A DNA stretch of 64,000 nucleotides from Coccinella septempunctata (lineage: Eukaryota > Arthropoda > Insecta > Coleoptera > Coccinellidae): NCBI RefSeq assembly GCF_907165205.1, contig NC_058191.1:43742943-43806942 (forward strand). The letters run 5' to 3'. This document shows positions 50,876-63,506 of the stretch, piece after piece. A program made the translations under genes and the position numbers. Numbering within the stretch: position 1 is the first letter of the stretch; every line of letters begins with the position of its first letter. A model generated the notes under the pieces. The model was not told where the DNA came from. It made no database searches and saw nothing but the letters and a program-made list of their open reading frames with translations.

Positions 50876-52147
50876 CATTTGGAGTCAGCTAAGTGAGCAT
50901 CAGTGCCGTCGAAGTTGAAGTCAACTGAAGCGGATAAAACCAGTGGCGTGCATTAATTTATATCCCGATTGAATTGAGACCAGGGATTTAAAGACTTTGA
51001 ATAAAACAACCCATGGAAATGAGCGCTCGTACTCTAAATCACTTCGTCAATTTCATTTTTAATAAGCATATGTTCGTTCAAAATGGGATAGACTACTAGA
51101 TAATTATCATTTTCAGCGACATGTCATTTTGAACTCTGCAGCTTATTTTCAAAAAGCGGTTTTCTTCTTCTAAAACATCACAATCGAATATCGCGCTCTC
51201 TTTTTCAAGTGTAAATACTAAAGAATTCCTTGCTAAAGTGAGGTGAAACAGCAATTTATAGGATCATATAGGATCAAGACTGCAAAGCAACTCCCTATCA
51301 TTTCTCATCTTTGACAGAAATTGATTCATATTTGAACATTCCAATTACCTGTTAGACTGCAAAGATAATACTGTGAGTATCGAAATACAATACAAGAAAA
51401 GAGACTCAAAACAGTTAGTTGAAGTATGGGTTAAAACTCATGACAAAAAAAGAGTGAAGAAGAAAGTGGTTTCTGTGGATTGTCCAAAAAAGATGCAGAC
51501 AATATTCTCCACTTTTTTCACTCTCAAGTTTATTTATGTGTGGATACTACTGGAGTAGTAAAATTCATATCTGTTGGATTTTCCGAGCCCTCAGCTTCAT
51601 GGCATTCTACGTTCATGCAAGCAACACGTTGGGTTCGGTTTCCTCAACTTGAGTCGGCAGAGGAACGGCAAACATGGAGCCCCCGCAAAATTACCTGATT
51701 AAAATTTCATATTCAATCTTGAGTTCTATAGGCGATGCGGACGCTCTTCTGGAAGTCCTCGCCTGGCGCAGGAACTTAATCTAAACTTATACTACTCACC
51801 CCGGTCTTAATTTAATTTATCTTTCACATGTAAATATGCCTACCACTCCCTCCTGCGACGTCAATGAACCCCTAAATACGACCGACCCAAACGCTATATT
51901 GCCCACCACCTGTATCGAAAAATAGGAGATTTTTTCGAGATAGGCAATTATGGGAATTGAATTACTTGTGGAAATACAAACTCTAGGGAAATATTCAGAA
52001 TTGATTCTGATATGTTTGTACACTCTGAAGAATTGTTAGTTTTTAATGGATATTTCTTCGTACTTTCAAATGAATTCATCATGTATTATGAAATATTTGC
52101 TGGGGAAAAAGGATATATCACCAAATTAATGATAGATATTCTTGCAG

Positions 52148-52360
52148 GTCTCGAAAGGTCATACAGATCGGACGAAACTGAAGATGCTGCGACCACAGAC
52201 AACCCCACTACCCCGTTTCCCACGCCACCCCCTACAGTCGCGTCCCCCAGGTCTCCAGCCCCCCTGCAACTTCGGCAAGCGTCCCCTTTTCCCTTGGAAA
52301 ATACCAACAGCAGGAGAATCCACTACGCAGCCCCACAGGACAGGCTCCGAGGAACAAACG
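52148..52360 (+). CDS. Teneurin-like gene, exon B (proline-rich)
   Basis: The acceptor is ATATTCTTGCAG before 52148 and the donor is AACG|GTACGT after 52360. Length is 213 bases, entering and leaving in phase 1, so it joins exon A in frame and can be skipped without a frameshift. It encodes about 71 residues (64-134): an acidic/serine start (YRSDETED), a Thr/Pro-rich block containing PTPPPTVASPRSPAP, then a Gln/Arg-containing tail. There is no globular domain or membrane segment. Proline-rich segments of this kind serve as SH3-type ligands in teneurin cytoplasmic tails; that role here is inferred. Codon use and composition are clearly richer in G+C than the flanking intron, as expected for a real exon. 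Confidence 0.6.
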
Positions 52361-52766
52361 GTACGTTTGTATATGTAACTCCCATTTATTATTACAGGAA
52401 TGGTTCGGAAAGACTGCAATGTTGAAGTTTTTCGATGTCTTTTCGGGTGAATTTTTTCATTACCGAAAAGTGGTAATGTAAGATGGGTACATTTATCTAA
52501 CAGTACACGATAGTGGAAACAAACTACTGGGTTACTGTTCAACTAGGTCCAGTAAAGCCTGATTTTCCTTTAGTGTTACAAAAATCGTAATTCTGAAAAG
52601 GTCCATGTCTCGTCAAACTCTCCTCGAGTATCAGAACTCCGGACTAAATCTTCCTTCTCGAACAAAATTGCTATGAGAACCCGAGTGCTTGATTCGAGAA
52701 CCCCTGTCGGAGGGTAAGATTATATCTGCACGCAGTGTTAATTTACATTGTGTAATATGTCAACAG
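52361..52766 (+). other. Intron between exons B and C
   Basis: 406 bases with a GTACGT donor and a CAACAG acceptor. Nothing else is recognised inside. Confidence 0.6.
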
Positions 52767-52964
52767 GTGAAGCCATCTACGCCACCACTAAAAAAGCAAT
52801 GATGAACAACACTCTGGGGCGGTCGGGACGCAGGAAAAACAGAGGGATGACTTCATCCAGCAGTGCCACCTCATGCAACAGCTGCAACGAGAACAGAAAC
52901 AGCATAACGGGACAGAGTGAGATTTCCTTCCACGATCCCCAAGAAAACCTGGACCTTAGCAATG
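52767..52964 (+). CDS. Teneurin-like gene, exon C (basic, Ser/Asn-rich)
   Basis: The acceptor is AATATGTCAACAG before 52767 and the donor is AATG|GTGAGT after 52964. Length is 198 bases, phase 1 at both ends. It follows exon B after an intron of 406 bases. It encodes about 66 residues (135-200): GEAIYATTKKAMMNNT, then the basic patch GRSGRRKNRG at about 152-161, then a Ser/Asn/Cys-rich run ending in LDLSN. Vertebrate teneurin-1 carries a basic nuclear-localisation motif in its cytoplasmic tail, and this patch may be the counterpart, but that is inference. YATT could be a phosphotyrosine site; nothing in the sequence proves it. Confidence 0.6.
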
Positions 52965-55901
52965 GTGAGTGGACGATTAAGTTTTCATATCTTGGTCGAT
53001 TAGAAAAACGACCCTTTGCTATCTTATTTTAAGAAAATAAAGAATTCTGCGAAACTTATATCATATGTTGTAAAAAAAAGTGGGTTTATCGAATTTACAT
53101 TAGTAATCCAGCAAGGGCTCTTCCCCAACGATTAACCAATCTCTAGCGATATTTTCTGTCCTTAAGAAGACATGGTCGCTGTAGAGTCTCCCTTGTAACT
53201 CGATTACCCGGCCGGATGCTAATGAGTGACGAGTTGTAATTGGTTTACGACAATATGGGTCATGCCTCAACATGTTTCCGCCATCTCCAAACAGAGTTAA
53301 CTCATTAGCAATTCATTGGAGTTCTACCTAACAAACTTCACGCCTATTTTGCGGTTTCTATGGCATTTAGTTTCGAATCGAATGAGGTAAGATGAGTAAA
53401 GTCATTATCTTCTTGCGCTGAAAGCTAAGAGGAGATCGACATTGGTTAGGATAGGGAAAGAGTTATATATTCTAGAGGTCCAAATTTCTTTCCTCCCATC
53501 CAGATCTGTACTTTACTGCCAAATGATCAGCTTTCTAGGCAAGGAGTATATTGATCCTTCTGTTACATCAACATTCAGTATATTCACATTCAAATATAAT
53601 CTTACGTTGATGAAAAGAAGAGATACAGTAGCAGCGAAATTCATACAGTTATGAATGAGTACTCATTAAATGAAGAATTCAGGAAAGACGAGTGTCATAC
53701 ATCTTTTAAAAACCACACTACTCGAAATCACAGTGAAAGGTGTTTTTCAACGACGAAAAAATGTCATGATGTACTGAATGCGTCCTTAATAACGTCGGAG
53801 GGTAGCTTTGTAGGTAGGTACCTACGTAATCTACAAGTGTCGGTCCATCAGCCGACAAACTACGGGTCGAGATCAAAGGGGTAAACTCCAGGGGATCTTC
53901 CAAAACTTTTGCGCTTTCGTTTTATGTCGAAATTAGTTCTACAAACTACTAGCGAGCTGTCGGGGTGAAATTCGTTATGAATTTGATGAGAATGAAGTTT
54001 TAATTTTCCATGTGAAAAGTTCCGTCGTATAATTACCATGTTTGAAACGGTGGCTTTCAGAGTTTTGTCAGGAAATGTTAGAAAAAGACAGCCAGCATTC
54101 GAATTCGCATTTCGTTTTTTCACGAATGAATTCAGAGTTATCGTAATCGAATAAGAGGAAGCTATGTATATACCGGGTGTTCCTGAATTAGATTAAAAAT
54201 TTCAACGTTGGAAAAAAGGACCAAATATTTGTACATTTCAAGAAAAAAATATGGCGCATCTTTGCTACGCCTTTCTCCGGTACTACTTGTCACTGACTCA
54301 ACCTGTACAAGTTTTCACCCAGTTTCCTCCATTATTTTCGGCATAAATTGAAAATTTACTTCAACAGCCTGTATCTCGCCAACAGAGCCTTCACGGACAT
54401 AGGTGCCTATGAAGTTTTTGTACTTTTTTCGACCTAAAACATCCTACTATCGAATTTTTTCAACCCAATTTCGGAAAGTCCTGTTTACAGTACCTGTACC
54501 TCTAATTGAATAAAATACTTTTTATACTCCTTCGTTGAAAGGATACAGGCTGTTGAATTAAAAAGAAATATTTGACTTTATTGCCGATCAAACTATTTAT
54601 AGCACCGAAAATATTCTACGGATAGTCAAAAGCCGTCATAGTGATATTTCGCTCTACGAAGCGGGGAAAAACAATAGCTGAAGCCTAATAAAATCCCGCA
54701 CATCGTTCTAAAACCCCTCTAAGAAAGGGATTCGGCCTTTCATCTTCATCCCATGCCTCGGCTTAATTACCTGGTTCATCAATGTACGAATAATAATCCA
54801 GCTCAGTGGAACGGAGGAATAATCTCCGAAAACAATTAGTCAAAAAGGTATTACCGATGGCTTCACCGAAATTATAAATCAACACTGCAGCGCAAAATAT
54901 CCAATTAGCGATCAAAGCGGGATTAAAATATGAATTACTTTTTTCCTGTACGTAATTAGATCGGTGAAAAAAGGATGGATATTTCGGGGATGGGATGATC
55001 AAGTCCACTTTAATCCTCCGTGCCGGCCAGGCCTTTCTGCAGTTTTTCCGAAAATGAGGAAATCCACTAATAAGGTACTGCATTAATGATGCTATCCGGC
55101 GTTCCTTTTCAGGTAATCGTCCAGAAAGTCGGGGGATTTTACAGGATATCTCATTAATGGTATCACGAAAATATAGGGAAAACCCTTTTCAGTAATCTTT
55201 GATCTGAAATATATGATATTTGTGTAGTTCTGAAACCTTAAATACTCGATATGACACTAACAATGAAAACGTCTGTTTTTTACATTCTATTTATGCCTTT
55301 TGGTCTCCTTAATAATCAAACAATCCTTGAAAAAGCGTCAACTATGAAAATTTTGACTTCATTTCGTATTCTTTTCTGGTTTTGTTATTACATTTATGGT
55401 TTCTTCACAGAACAACTACTTAAGCGTTCCGTGTTAATTTCAACTCAATGTGAAGTTGGAATATTTTTGATAACCAACTTTAGAATCAATTTTATGCACA
55501 AAAGACAGAAAAACTCAACGATTATTTCAAAAAACCAATATGAAAGCACAATATAAATTTTGTATCACACCACTTGATATGTTATGTTGCGTTTTCAATA
55601 ATTGTTAAGGCAACGGAAAGGCACAAATAGAATTAAGAAAAATAGTTTTATATTTTAAATGTTTTGTCGAGTATTACGAGTATCCACAAGATTGTCAAGC
55701 TTTTCTGAACTCGTTGATTAAAAATAACTTTATCAGTACCTACCTATAAGAAGTGATCTATCAGAGACATTTTTGTTAAGTTTGTGTGATCTGAAAATGT
55801 AAAATTCCAAAAAAACTGTAACATCTTTTGTGCCCATTCAACCATTACTGTTTCCAGATTGATATATTTTTCCAGCTTCATCCGAATTTTCATGATTTCA
55901 G
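52965..55901 (+). other. Intron between exons C and D
   Basis: About 2.9 kb with a GTGAGT donor and a GATTTCAG acceptor. It holds the degenerate element at about 54174-54560. No other exon candidate with matching phase was seen. Confidence 0.55.
54174..54560. repeat. Probable degenerate interspersed element
   Basis: It begins CCGGGTGTTCCTGAATTAGA and ends near GGATACAGGCTGTTGAATT, resembling the [C/A]GGGTGTTC starts of insect non-autonomous elements. ACAGCCTGTATC also occurs inside at about 54366-54377. Boundaries are uncertain. Confidence 0.4.
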
Positions 55902-56057
55902 ATGGAGAGTCTCCCCCAGAGCCTGCTCCTCCCGAAATTCCTCCTAGAGGTCCTTCACTCCACAATGCGACACTTCGCAGAAGAACTGAATATGCTCTTC
56001 CAGTGACAACAAATAATCAAATAAGCCAGGATACTGCCCAGTACATCACAAAAGGGG
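55902..56057 (+). CDS. Teneurin-like gene, exon D (PPEIPPR motif)
   Basis: The acceptor is TTTCATGATTTCAG before 55902 and the donor is GGGG|GTAAGT after 56057. Length is 156 bases, phase 1 in and out, so it continues exons A-C in frame (residues 201-252). It opens with DGESPPEPAPPEIPPRGPSL and continues with an Arg/Thr/Gln-rich segment. Insect teneurins have a similar A-P-P-x-[IV]-P-P-R SH3-ligand motif in the cytoplasmic domain, which is the second main support for the family call. The donor leaves one base of the next codon. No matching acceptor exon is recognisable on the plus strand up to 64000, so the membrane-spanning exon is expected outside the window. An unrelated scaffold protein with an SH3 ligand is the main alternative. 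Confidence 0.6.
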
Positions 56058-59000
56058 GTAAGTTCTATTATATTATTATGCACGTACCTATAAATATTCG
56101 ATACCTAATCAATTATCCAGTGAGTGATGTCTTATGGTCTGGACAATTTCTTCATTATAAACATTAAAAAGCTTCCAATAAAAAATGATGAATAATAATT
56201 TATGCAACGACATCCGTGCCTAACTATTTCATTTAGCCCCGTTTTGGTGCTAAACGCAATACTTGTCACGTTGAACTGTCATTAAAAAAATGGTTGAACC
56301 ATTAAAAGTTATAATGGCTGAGAATATTGAACGTAAAAGTGGGGTTGATAGCTGCGGAGAGATTAAATGTGCTCGTGCATACGTGGACGGATTCACGGAA
56401 GTGTTTTGTCGGAGCTTGTTCTCTGAATGGTTAATGTTTTGTGGTTCTTAGCCATTTTGACTAATTCCTGGATTTACGTGTGTTATAAGTATTTAATTCG
56501 GAAGGAAATGAGTTCATTTATTATTTCCAATTAAACTATGAATATTTCCGCGAAAAATTTTCATGAATTTTGTGTAATAAGCCGAGTCTCGATTCTCATT
56601 AAAGCAGGAGATGAAATGCTTCTTTCTCATCATTTGTCAGCGGAATATTCAATTAAATTTATTGGGAAATTCTTCCACCGTCAAAGGACCCTATTTAGAT
56701 TATTTCAAAAGTTGGACGTTAATCATTCGGGAAGTGCCGTTATGGTGTTTCACGAACACGATCAATGAATATTAATGTCGGGCAGCGACATCCGCAAACT
56801 TTATTACCACTTAGTGGTGCATTAGTCCTGATTGGGGACGGATTCCATCTCCCTTGGGCTATCGACGCCGTTATTGTCCGAAACGTTCTCGGCCCGTCTT
56901 GGCCTTAAGGCCAAATTCTGCTTATTTACGCCGACTTTTATCGCGCTCGCCTGGCTTTCAAGCCACATTATAGTGCAATTTTTTTCTTAGGGAAATTCTA
57001 TCCATCAGGAGGGAATCTAATGACGCGAGTCATTCTTTCACGGTATCCATCTCAGGACACAGAGTGATCAGCTAATCGAGTGTAATGTAGGTCCTCCATA
57101 TGAATTTTCTGTTTTTGAGCAGCTACTTCAGACACATCCGCCTCTAAAAATGGCACCTAAAAAGCAATTTCTATTTTCTTCTTCTTTTTTTTTGACAGAA
57201 GTGAAATTGAGCAGACATTGTATGGAAGACAATCAAATAAACACTTGATGTTATTTTTGTAATCGAACAAATCAGTAGTAGGCGTATCAATTGCTTGTAG
57301 AGTGATATCAACATGAATGGGTTGGATCCAGATGTACAGGGGGAAAATATTAGGTCCATTACTCAATAATACAAATGGAAAGTTGTTCGAAAGGAATAAA
57401 ACCGAGGACCATATATCATTCAGCCGTCTGGCAGTAAAATTATAGTGAAAAAATGGAAGCAACTTCAAATTTTCCGCCTCCTGCTGAATAAACCATGAAT
57501 AATTATTGAAGAACTAGTGGGTTTGTACAAAAGGGTGAATGGATCCATTTTATTGTAACAATGCAGGACGTTACCGGTTACGTCGCGTGGGTGAAATACG
57601 TTAATAGTTTTGTTTTTCTGGGTCAGAACCTGAGCCAGACCGAAGAATTTATGGACTATAATCAAACATCCAATTCATATTTGATGGAAAGCAGTTATTA
57701 ACCCCATTTTCCTAGCCGATATCGGCTCAACCCAACGACGAAAAAATCATCTTCGATAAAAGGTGAAAAATTGTGACTATAAGTAAACTAAGAAAAAGCG
57801 ACTTGATACAATGAAAATTCTTATCTTTAGGTTGTAGAACCGATAGACCGCGAGGTGCAAAATACTCAGTGGGGTTCACTTTACGCGTCGCCGAAACGTA
57901 AGCGGAAAAACCGATGAACGTCTCGGAATTTTCCTTGAAAGTGGTTTAGTTTGATGTGTGAAGGAGTGATACATCATATCAGCCTCTTTTCGTCGAGGCA
58001 TATGTTCCATCCATCACATTGTTCGGGGATTTTCCACGGTTTTTCACGACTGACAGATGTTCTTGGTCTCGATTTTTATAATTCCAATTCAATTCGTCTC
58101 GAATCTCTCTCCCAGCTTCAGAGCGTTCCAGAATCTTATTTTTTTGTAGTAATAGAAACAAACGACATTGAAGTTGATTCAAATTCACCCGAATCGTGAA
58201 CATGTCTTATAGATGATTCATTTTCGAAATGAATGGAGAATCTGTTGAGCCAAAAATCACTCAACTCTGGCAGTGCAATAACAGACAGACTAGTTTCACT
58301 TCCCTGCAGCTCCTTCAAATGAAGACTTCTTCTAGACATGAAATAAAGGGGGTGATACATCACAGGGTAAACGTGCCCCAGTTGTTCAGTTCCCCCCTTT
58401 CATATTTCGTGCCTCGCCACATATGTTTCCATCACTCAACTCGGCAGAATATAATTTGGGACTTCAGAGATACGCAATTGGTGTTACAATTCGAGAACTA
58501 GACTTCATTTATTCACCCTCTACCATTGAGTTGTTGTGGACGGTCGAATTCCTAATTGAAATTACCTTAGAGGGTTCATTCGAGGAATGCCAAAAACCAA
58601 AAACGGATTTCTCAATGTGGAACCTCAATAACCATAAAGAGCATTCGGAAAATTGTGTGAGAAGATTATGGGTAAATCAAGCGGTTCGTGTATATTCGAA
58701 TTTTTCATGTAAATTGCAAATTTCACCAATTCTTATATTTTTGAGCCCTGATAAAATCTGAAAGTCTTAACTGGTGATTATGGTCTTATTTCCTCAATGT
58801 TCATTAACCAACTTTTGTCGAAGATTTGCACAGATGTGAAACGCATTATGGAACAAATATAGTAGCCAGTATTTCGAGGGATGCTTATGTTGAAGAATAA
58901 AATTTTTATACTCATCCCTATTAATAAAAAAAACTCTTTATTTTCGTGCTGTATGATTCTTAAATCGTGAACTTCCAACAATTGAATGATTACACTCTGA

Positions 59001-62000
59001 ACGCAATCAAGGACTTTGTGCTATTTCCGTCTGGTGGCGCCCCTGAGGGTGAATTGCCGAACCAAAACGTAATCCAAGGATATCGACCCCGGAGCAAAGG
59101 ATAACTGTGCGAGCCACGTAGGACCCTCTCGCTTTTACGCGTCGCATTGCCGTCCCGGTCGCAGGCAAGAGTGAATGGCGCAACAAGGTTGTGTTTTTAT
59201 ATTTGAACAGAAAATCTTCAGACTATTCATAATTCGCTGTTTTTTCAAGACGAATTTTTCATTTTGTACAAGATTTCTTTCATTTTTGAAACGGGAAATT
59301 CTGAAAACATGAGCTGTTTGCTTCTTACAACCGAGTTAGATGAAGGAATACTCAGAGTATCATTTTGAACAGCAACGTATAATGAAATAAGTTCCACTTC
59401 TTCGCTCCCATGAAATATGCTCATTTGAACACATTTTACTTATGTTATTTGTGCCTATAGGTGGCAAACATACATAGCTGGAATATTATTATACATATAA
59501 TTGGTGATTTTAAGGCAAAAAAATTCATCTTCGTTGCCTTTTAAGTGAGATTGCTGAGTAAAGTGGAAAATGTAGTAGAATTTCACTTTGAAAAATGATT
59601 TCCAATGTGAATAATGGATATCGGGGTATCTAAGTAGTACTTCTTTAGCCGATTGTCTGACCATTTGTGCATATTTGTTGTCGATTTTTCTACATGTGAT
59701 ACTATTTTTTGACAGTTGTAAATTTCCATCGCTTTTCATTCAAAATATGATATCATTTCGTGATGGTGGATATATTTAAAATTTCAGTTGTCGAAACTGG
59801 TATAAGAAATTTTCGCCGTGTCCTCGTCCAAAAACCACTGTTAAATCCTCCCTTTGTTATTTGATGCTCACTCGGTGTAATTCGGCGACTATCTCAGGAT
59901 TAATCCTGCTGTTTCGGAAATGAAAAGATCGTTTTCTTAGATCATCACGGAGGTCGGGCGAAATTCTTGACTCCGTCAAAGTAGGCCGAGAAGAATAAAA
60001 TAAATGAGGACCTAAAAACTTCCCAACTCAATTACTGACAGTTATTAGATTAGAACGGCACCTCCTTTATGGAAAAGTTTACGTCTTCTCAGTGCGTCCT
60101 TTTCGACGAAGTCAAACATTTTTTTCTTCGGCTCTGGAGCGTTCCCCAGGGGCCATACCTCGTCCTCTAGTCATTAAACTTGTAATGTGCGGACGGCATA
60201 TTCAATTTGTGGTTCACTCTGGAGATTTTGCGACTGACCTTTCACACTCAATCCGGAATTTCGGAGGGGACGAACGGTTCAGGACAACAAAAACTTCCTT
60301 TTTCACGTTTGAATTAATTCCCGGAGATTTATTTTGGTGTGAGTGGTGAATTATGGAGCGGATCCTGCTAAAGAGATGACTAAAGAGTTTTTACGTTTTT
60401 ATCTTCCTTTGACTAACGTCCTAGGGACCCGAGGCAATTATGCCTGAAAATATGGCATAAATTAGGGGGGTTTTATTTCCAAAGGAGGTACAGTGAATGA
60501 CTACATTCCTTTTGTTTCCTTCCATCCTTTAACAGATAAAGAAACTGAAAAAATACTGTAGTTGTGCTCTTTATCGCGCTTCAAAGTCACTCGTTTTTTT
60601 TCGAGACAAATCCAGGTATCCAGTTTCCATAATATTTCGTTCCATCAAGGATAATTTTTCCGACAAGTTGTCGTTCTTCAAAGTATATAAATTGCCGATG
60701 TTTACTCATGTGATCTCCAAGTAATTTCTTCACTTGTGCTAGTCTATCTTTTTTCCGCTGGCGTGATATGCCTATTAGCTCATGATCAATCGATCTACCG
60801 GATATTTTGAGCTTTTCCAAAATGCTCTCCTCCCAGCCCTAAAGATTCCTGATATCAGCTATTATAAATTCGGCTCAGCATGTAGTTATACAGTATGTTT
60901 GTAATATAAATCATCGAATAAAGGAGGTATTCATTCCTTGATGCTCCAGATAATTCTACACGCGGAGACTAGCAGCCCCCAACGAAAAATATCGGTATAA
61001 ATTCCTCGGAGCAAACAAAGTAATAGAATAAACTTTACCAATATATATTTCTCTGGGAGAAAGCAGCGAAGTGATTTTCAACGTAAGCCACGGATAAGGC
61101 AATAACACCAGTTGCAATATCTAGCTCAGAGTCGGAGCAATACCGGTTGTAAAGCTCCCTCAGGGTTCAGGGAAACTCACTTAGGGCGACAAAATACCTA
61201 TAAAGTCACCCTTCAGCGATCGCTGATGAGATGCTTGGGCGCTTCCTGGCGAAACTTACTCCAACCTTCGAGACCTAGACTGATACGAGGATAGGAGAGG
61301 GCAATGCAGCGCGAACTGATAATGAAATGGTTGCCGAATATTATTTCACAATTCGATGTTCTCCAATCCCGGAAAAACTGTCTGTAGATCCTCAATATAG
61401 GGAGAGTTTGTTTTGGTTTGAACATGCAATATATAGGAACCAGTACTATAACTTTTATTAGGTGGATTTGAAAAATTCCTATGGTTTCTAACACAATCGA
61501 GTATAAACTCGAATATATTCCGTATCTTACTATTTCATAACTTCAACAAAATTATTCTAATGAAAACATTTCATTCTTACTATCAAGGTGTTAAGTGAGG
61601 ACTGTTTTCTGGCGTCAAGATGAGTTCAAATGATCTCTTCAAATACAGTGATCCAGTCTAACTCGTATTTTGATATCTTTCATAATTACTCAACATAAGA
61701 AAAAATCTATTATTCGAAGATATAAAAAAAATGGACCCAATATTTGGAAAAACCCTGTATTTTTTCTCTTGAGAAAACTGATATATGTTTCAAATCTTTT
61801 TTGAAACATCAAAACTTTATATTTCCTTCAGAATTTCTGTACTTCTGTACATAATGATTCGTGAAAATCTGTTACTCGTGTCTTAGGATCTATCTCATCT
61901 GAATCAACTAGAATGATACAGGTATTTTCGAGATATGGGGATTTCAGTTTCCTGCCCAAGTTTTTTCATTTATCCCAAACGCTGGACTCATTTGGTGCAA

Positions 62001-63383
62001 TCTTCATTAGCACCCTCATGTTGGAGGAACTGCAAACTAATGATATGATTACCCATCGTAGCCCAGATGCTCAGATTCCACGTATAATTTGTTTGTTTCT
62101 AAAACGCGGAGGCGGCCAACGCCAGCATCGTTTTGACAGCATGAAAGATCGATTGTTTTCACGTTATGGGGGTTTTTGAACAGCTCCAATTTCAGTGATT
62201 GAGCGTTTAGTCTAACCGCATAAGTCGATCTTGTTACCACTGAGGTGATCAAAGATGAAATGCTAAATGATCATGTCAAAAATTGTTTTTGATGATATGC
62301 AAAGCATCGTTGGATCATTTCAAAATCAGCTTACGATTGTTATGAATTCGAGCAAGAAAATCGTATAAATAGTGACCATGAAACGAAAGGAACATGATAG
62401 CAAATGGAATTTTCCTCGAATCGGATGGAAAGATCATCTCGAAGATATCAGCAGCAAGCAGTCTGAGAAGGGACGAATTTTCCGATATAGATTGGATATG
62501 CAGGTCTAGCAGAACAAAAAGACGACGTCTAAATGTCATCATCCGTTCCGGGATTACGAAAATACCCACCCATCCGGAGGGTGTGAACCGGCATATCAAG
62601 AATCATATCGTAGGTATGCCATGCCGCCGTCTCGATCTCGAATGATAAAGCTCCCGAACAGGAATCCGAGGCATCTCTATCCAAAGAACAGATCGACATA
62701 CCGCAGAGGATTCCCGTAAACAACGAGCCAGTTTCGGAATCCTGCGGCAGAAATCCATTCCGTGCGACGTTTAATTGGAATCATCCGTCAAAAGAGCACG
62801 GGAAGCGAATTATTTTCTTGAACGTCGGTCCGTGAGCAGATAAGAGAAGGGAGATCAACATCATAATGGGGTCTATTCAATTTTCACGTAACTATCTACT
62901 GGAGAAAAGGGGGCAAGACGTCTTTGATTCGCGGATATGAGATGGAAAACAGAAGTTGATTATGAATTTCCCAAAAAACATCGAATGATAAGAAAATTCC
63001 TTAAAACTGCTAAGTCCATGTGACTTACTTTCTGCTAAGGCATAACATCAGTAGAATGAATCAACCCACATAGAATTATGCTTATGTTTCTGTAATATTT
63101 TGTTATGCTACTACCTACTTCATCAATAATTATTTTATCACAGAAGTCCACTGATCGGACTCGTTGCCCCAAAACTTTTTCTGAGTGAATTACACCACTT
63201 ATCAATGTAGTGATAATAATGGATCGGGTTTTGCTATTAATTAATATAATTATTGCAGCTACTCAGGACATAAATGAAAAAAATGTGTTTAAGCACATAA
63301 TAACTAACAGAATGTCCTACTTTAGGGCTTGATTCATTCACCCATTTCATTTTAATTTGCTATTTGTGTTGTAAAATAAAAGA
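56058..63383. other. Intron of the teneurin-like gene or intergenic sequence
   Basis: Begins with the exon D donor. No plus-strand continuation exon is recognised. Contains the minus-strand coding-like segment at 60587-60850, and a weak direct similarity between about 57967-58015 and 58351-58437 (shared GTGATACATCA and later CATATGTT(T)CCATC). Otherwise nothing nameable. Confidence 0.45.
60587..60850 (-). other. Unassigned coding-like segment on the minus strand
   Basis: From about 60850 to a stop at 60587 the minus strand has a protein-like frame containing ILEKLKISGRSIDHELIGIS, then KKDRLAQVKKLLGDHMSKH and FEERQLVGKIILDGTKYYGN. The first part faintly recalls the region after the reverse transcriptase in RTE-type LINEs (Q-R-A-M-E-R-x-x-x-G-I-S), but not enough to assign it. 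An in-frame stop sits just upstream of the start. Treat as an unplaced relic or exon candidate. Confidence 0.25.
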
Positions 63384-63408
63384 TTTATTGACTGAAAGGC
63401 TATTTATT
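63384..63408 (-). promoter_or_regulatory. Candidate polyadenylation signals of the CSP gene
   Basis: Two AATAAA hexamers on the minus strand, at 63408-63403 and 63389-63384, lie about 100 and 120 bases after the CSP stop codon. That is a normal 3'-UTR length for a small insect secreted-protein gene. Which one is used cannot be told from the sequence. Confidence 0.5.
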
Positions 63409-63506
63409 CAAGCATTATATACATTAACTCAGATAGTCATGATATAGTTCCCGGTCATTGTGTGCTCATTTCGCTATTGCTCCTGGTTCTTCATGAAAAC
63501 ACTTCA

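Larger units (their letters stand above)
37907..52147 (+). other. Long intron between exons A and B
   Basis: About 14.2 kb. It contains the piggyBac/MITE nest, the frameshifted segment at 39792-40046, the transposase scraps at 40657-40905 and 45267-45404, the tandem repeat at 44497-44705, the MITE at 45768-45936 and the minus-strand island at 46052-46475. The stretch 47000-52147 holds only a small inverted repeat. I saw no extra phase 1-1 exon, but a short one could be missed. Confidence 0.5.

Noticed and set aside
57157..57468. Minus-strand hydrophobic frame with a Lys tail
   Set aside because: The Lys tail comes from an A-run and the hydrophobic parts from T-rich sequence. No receptor signature was seen.
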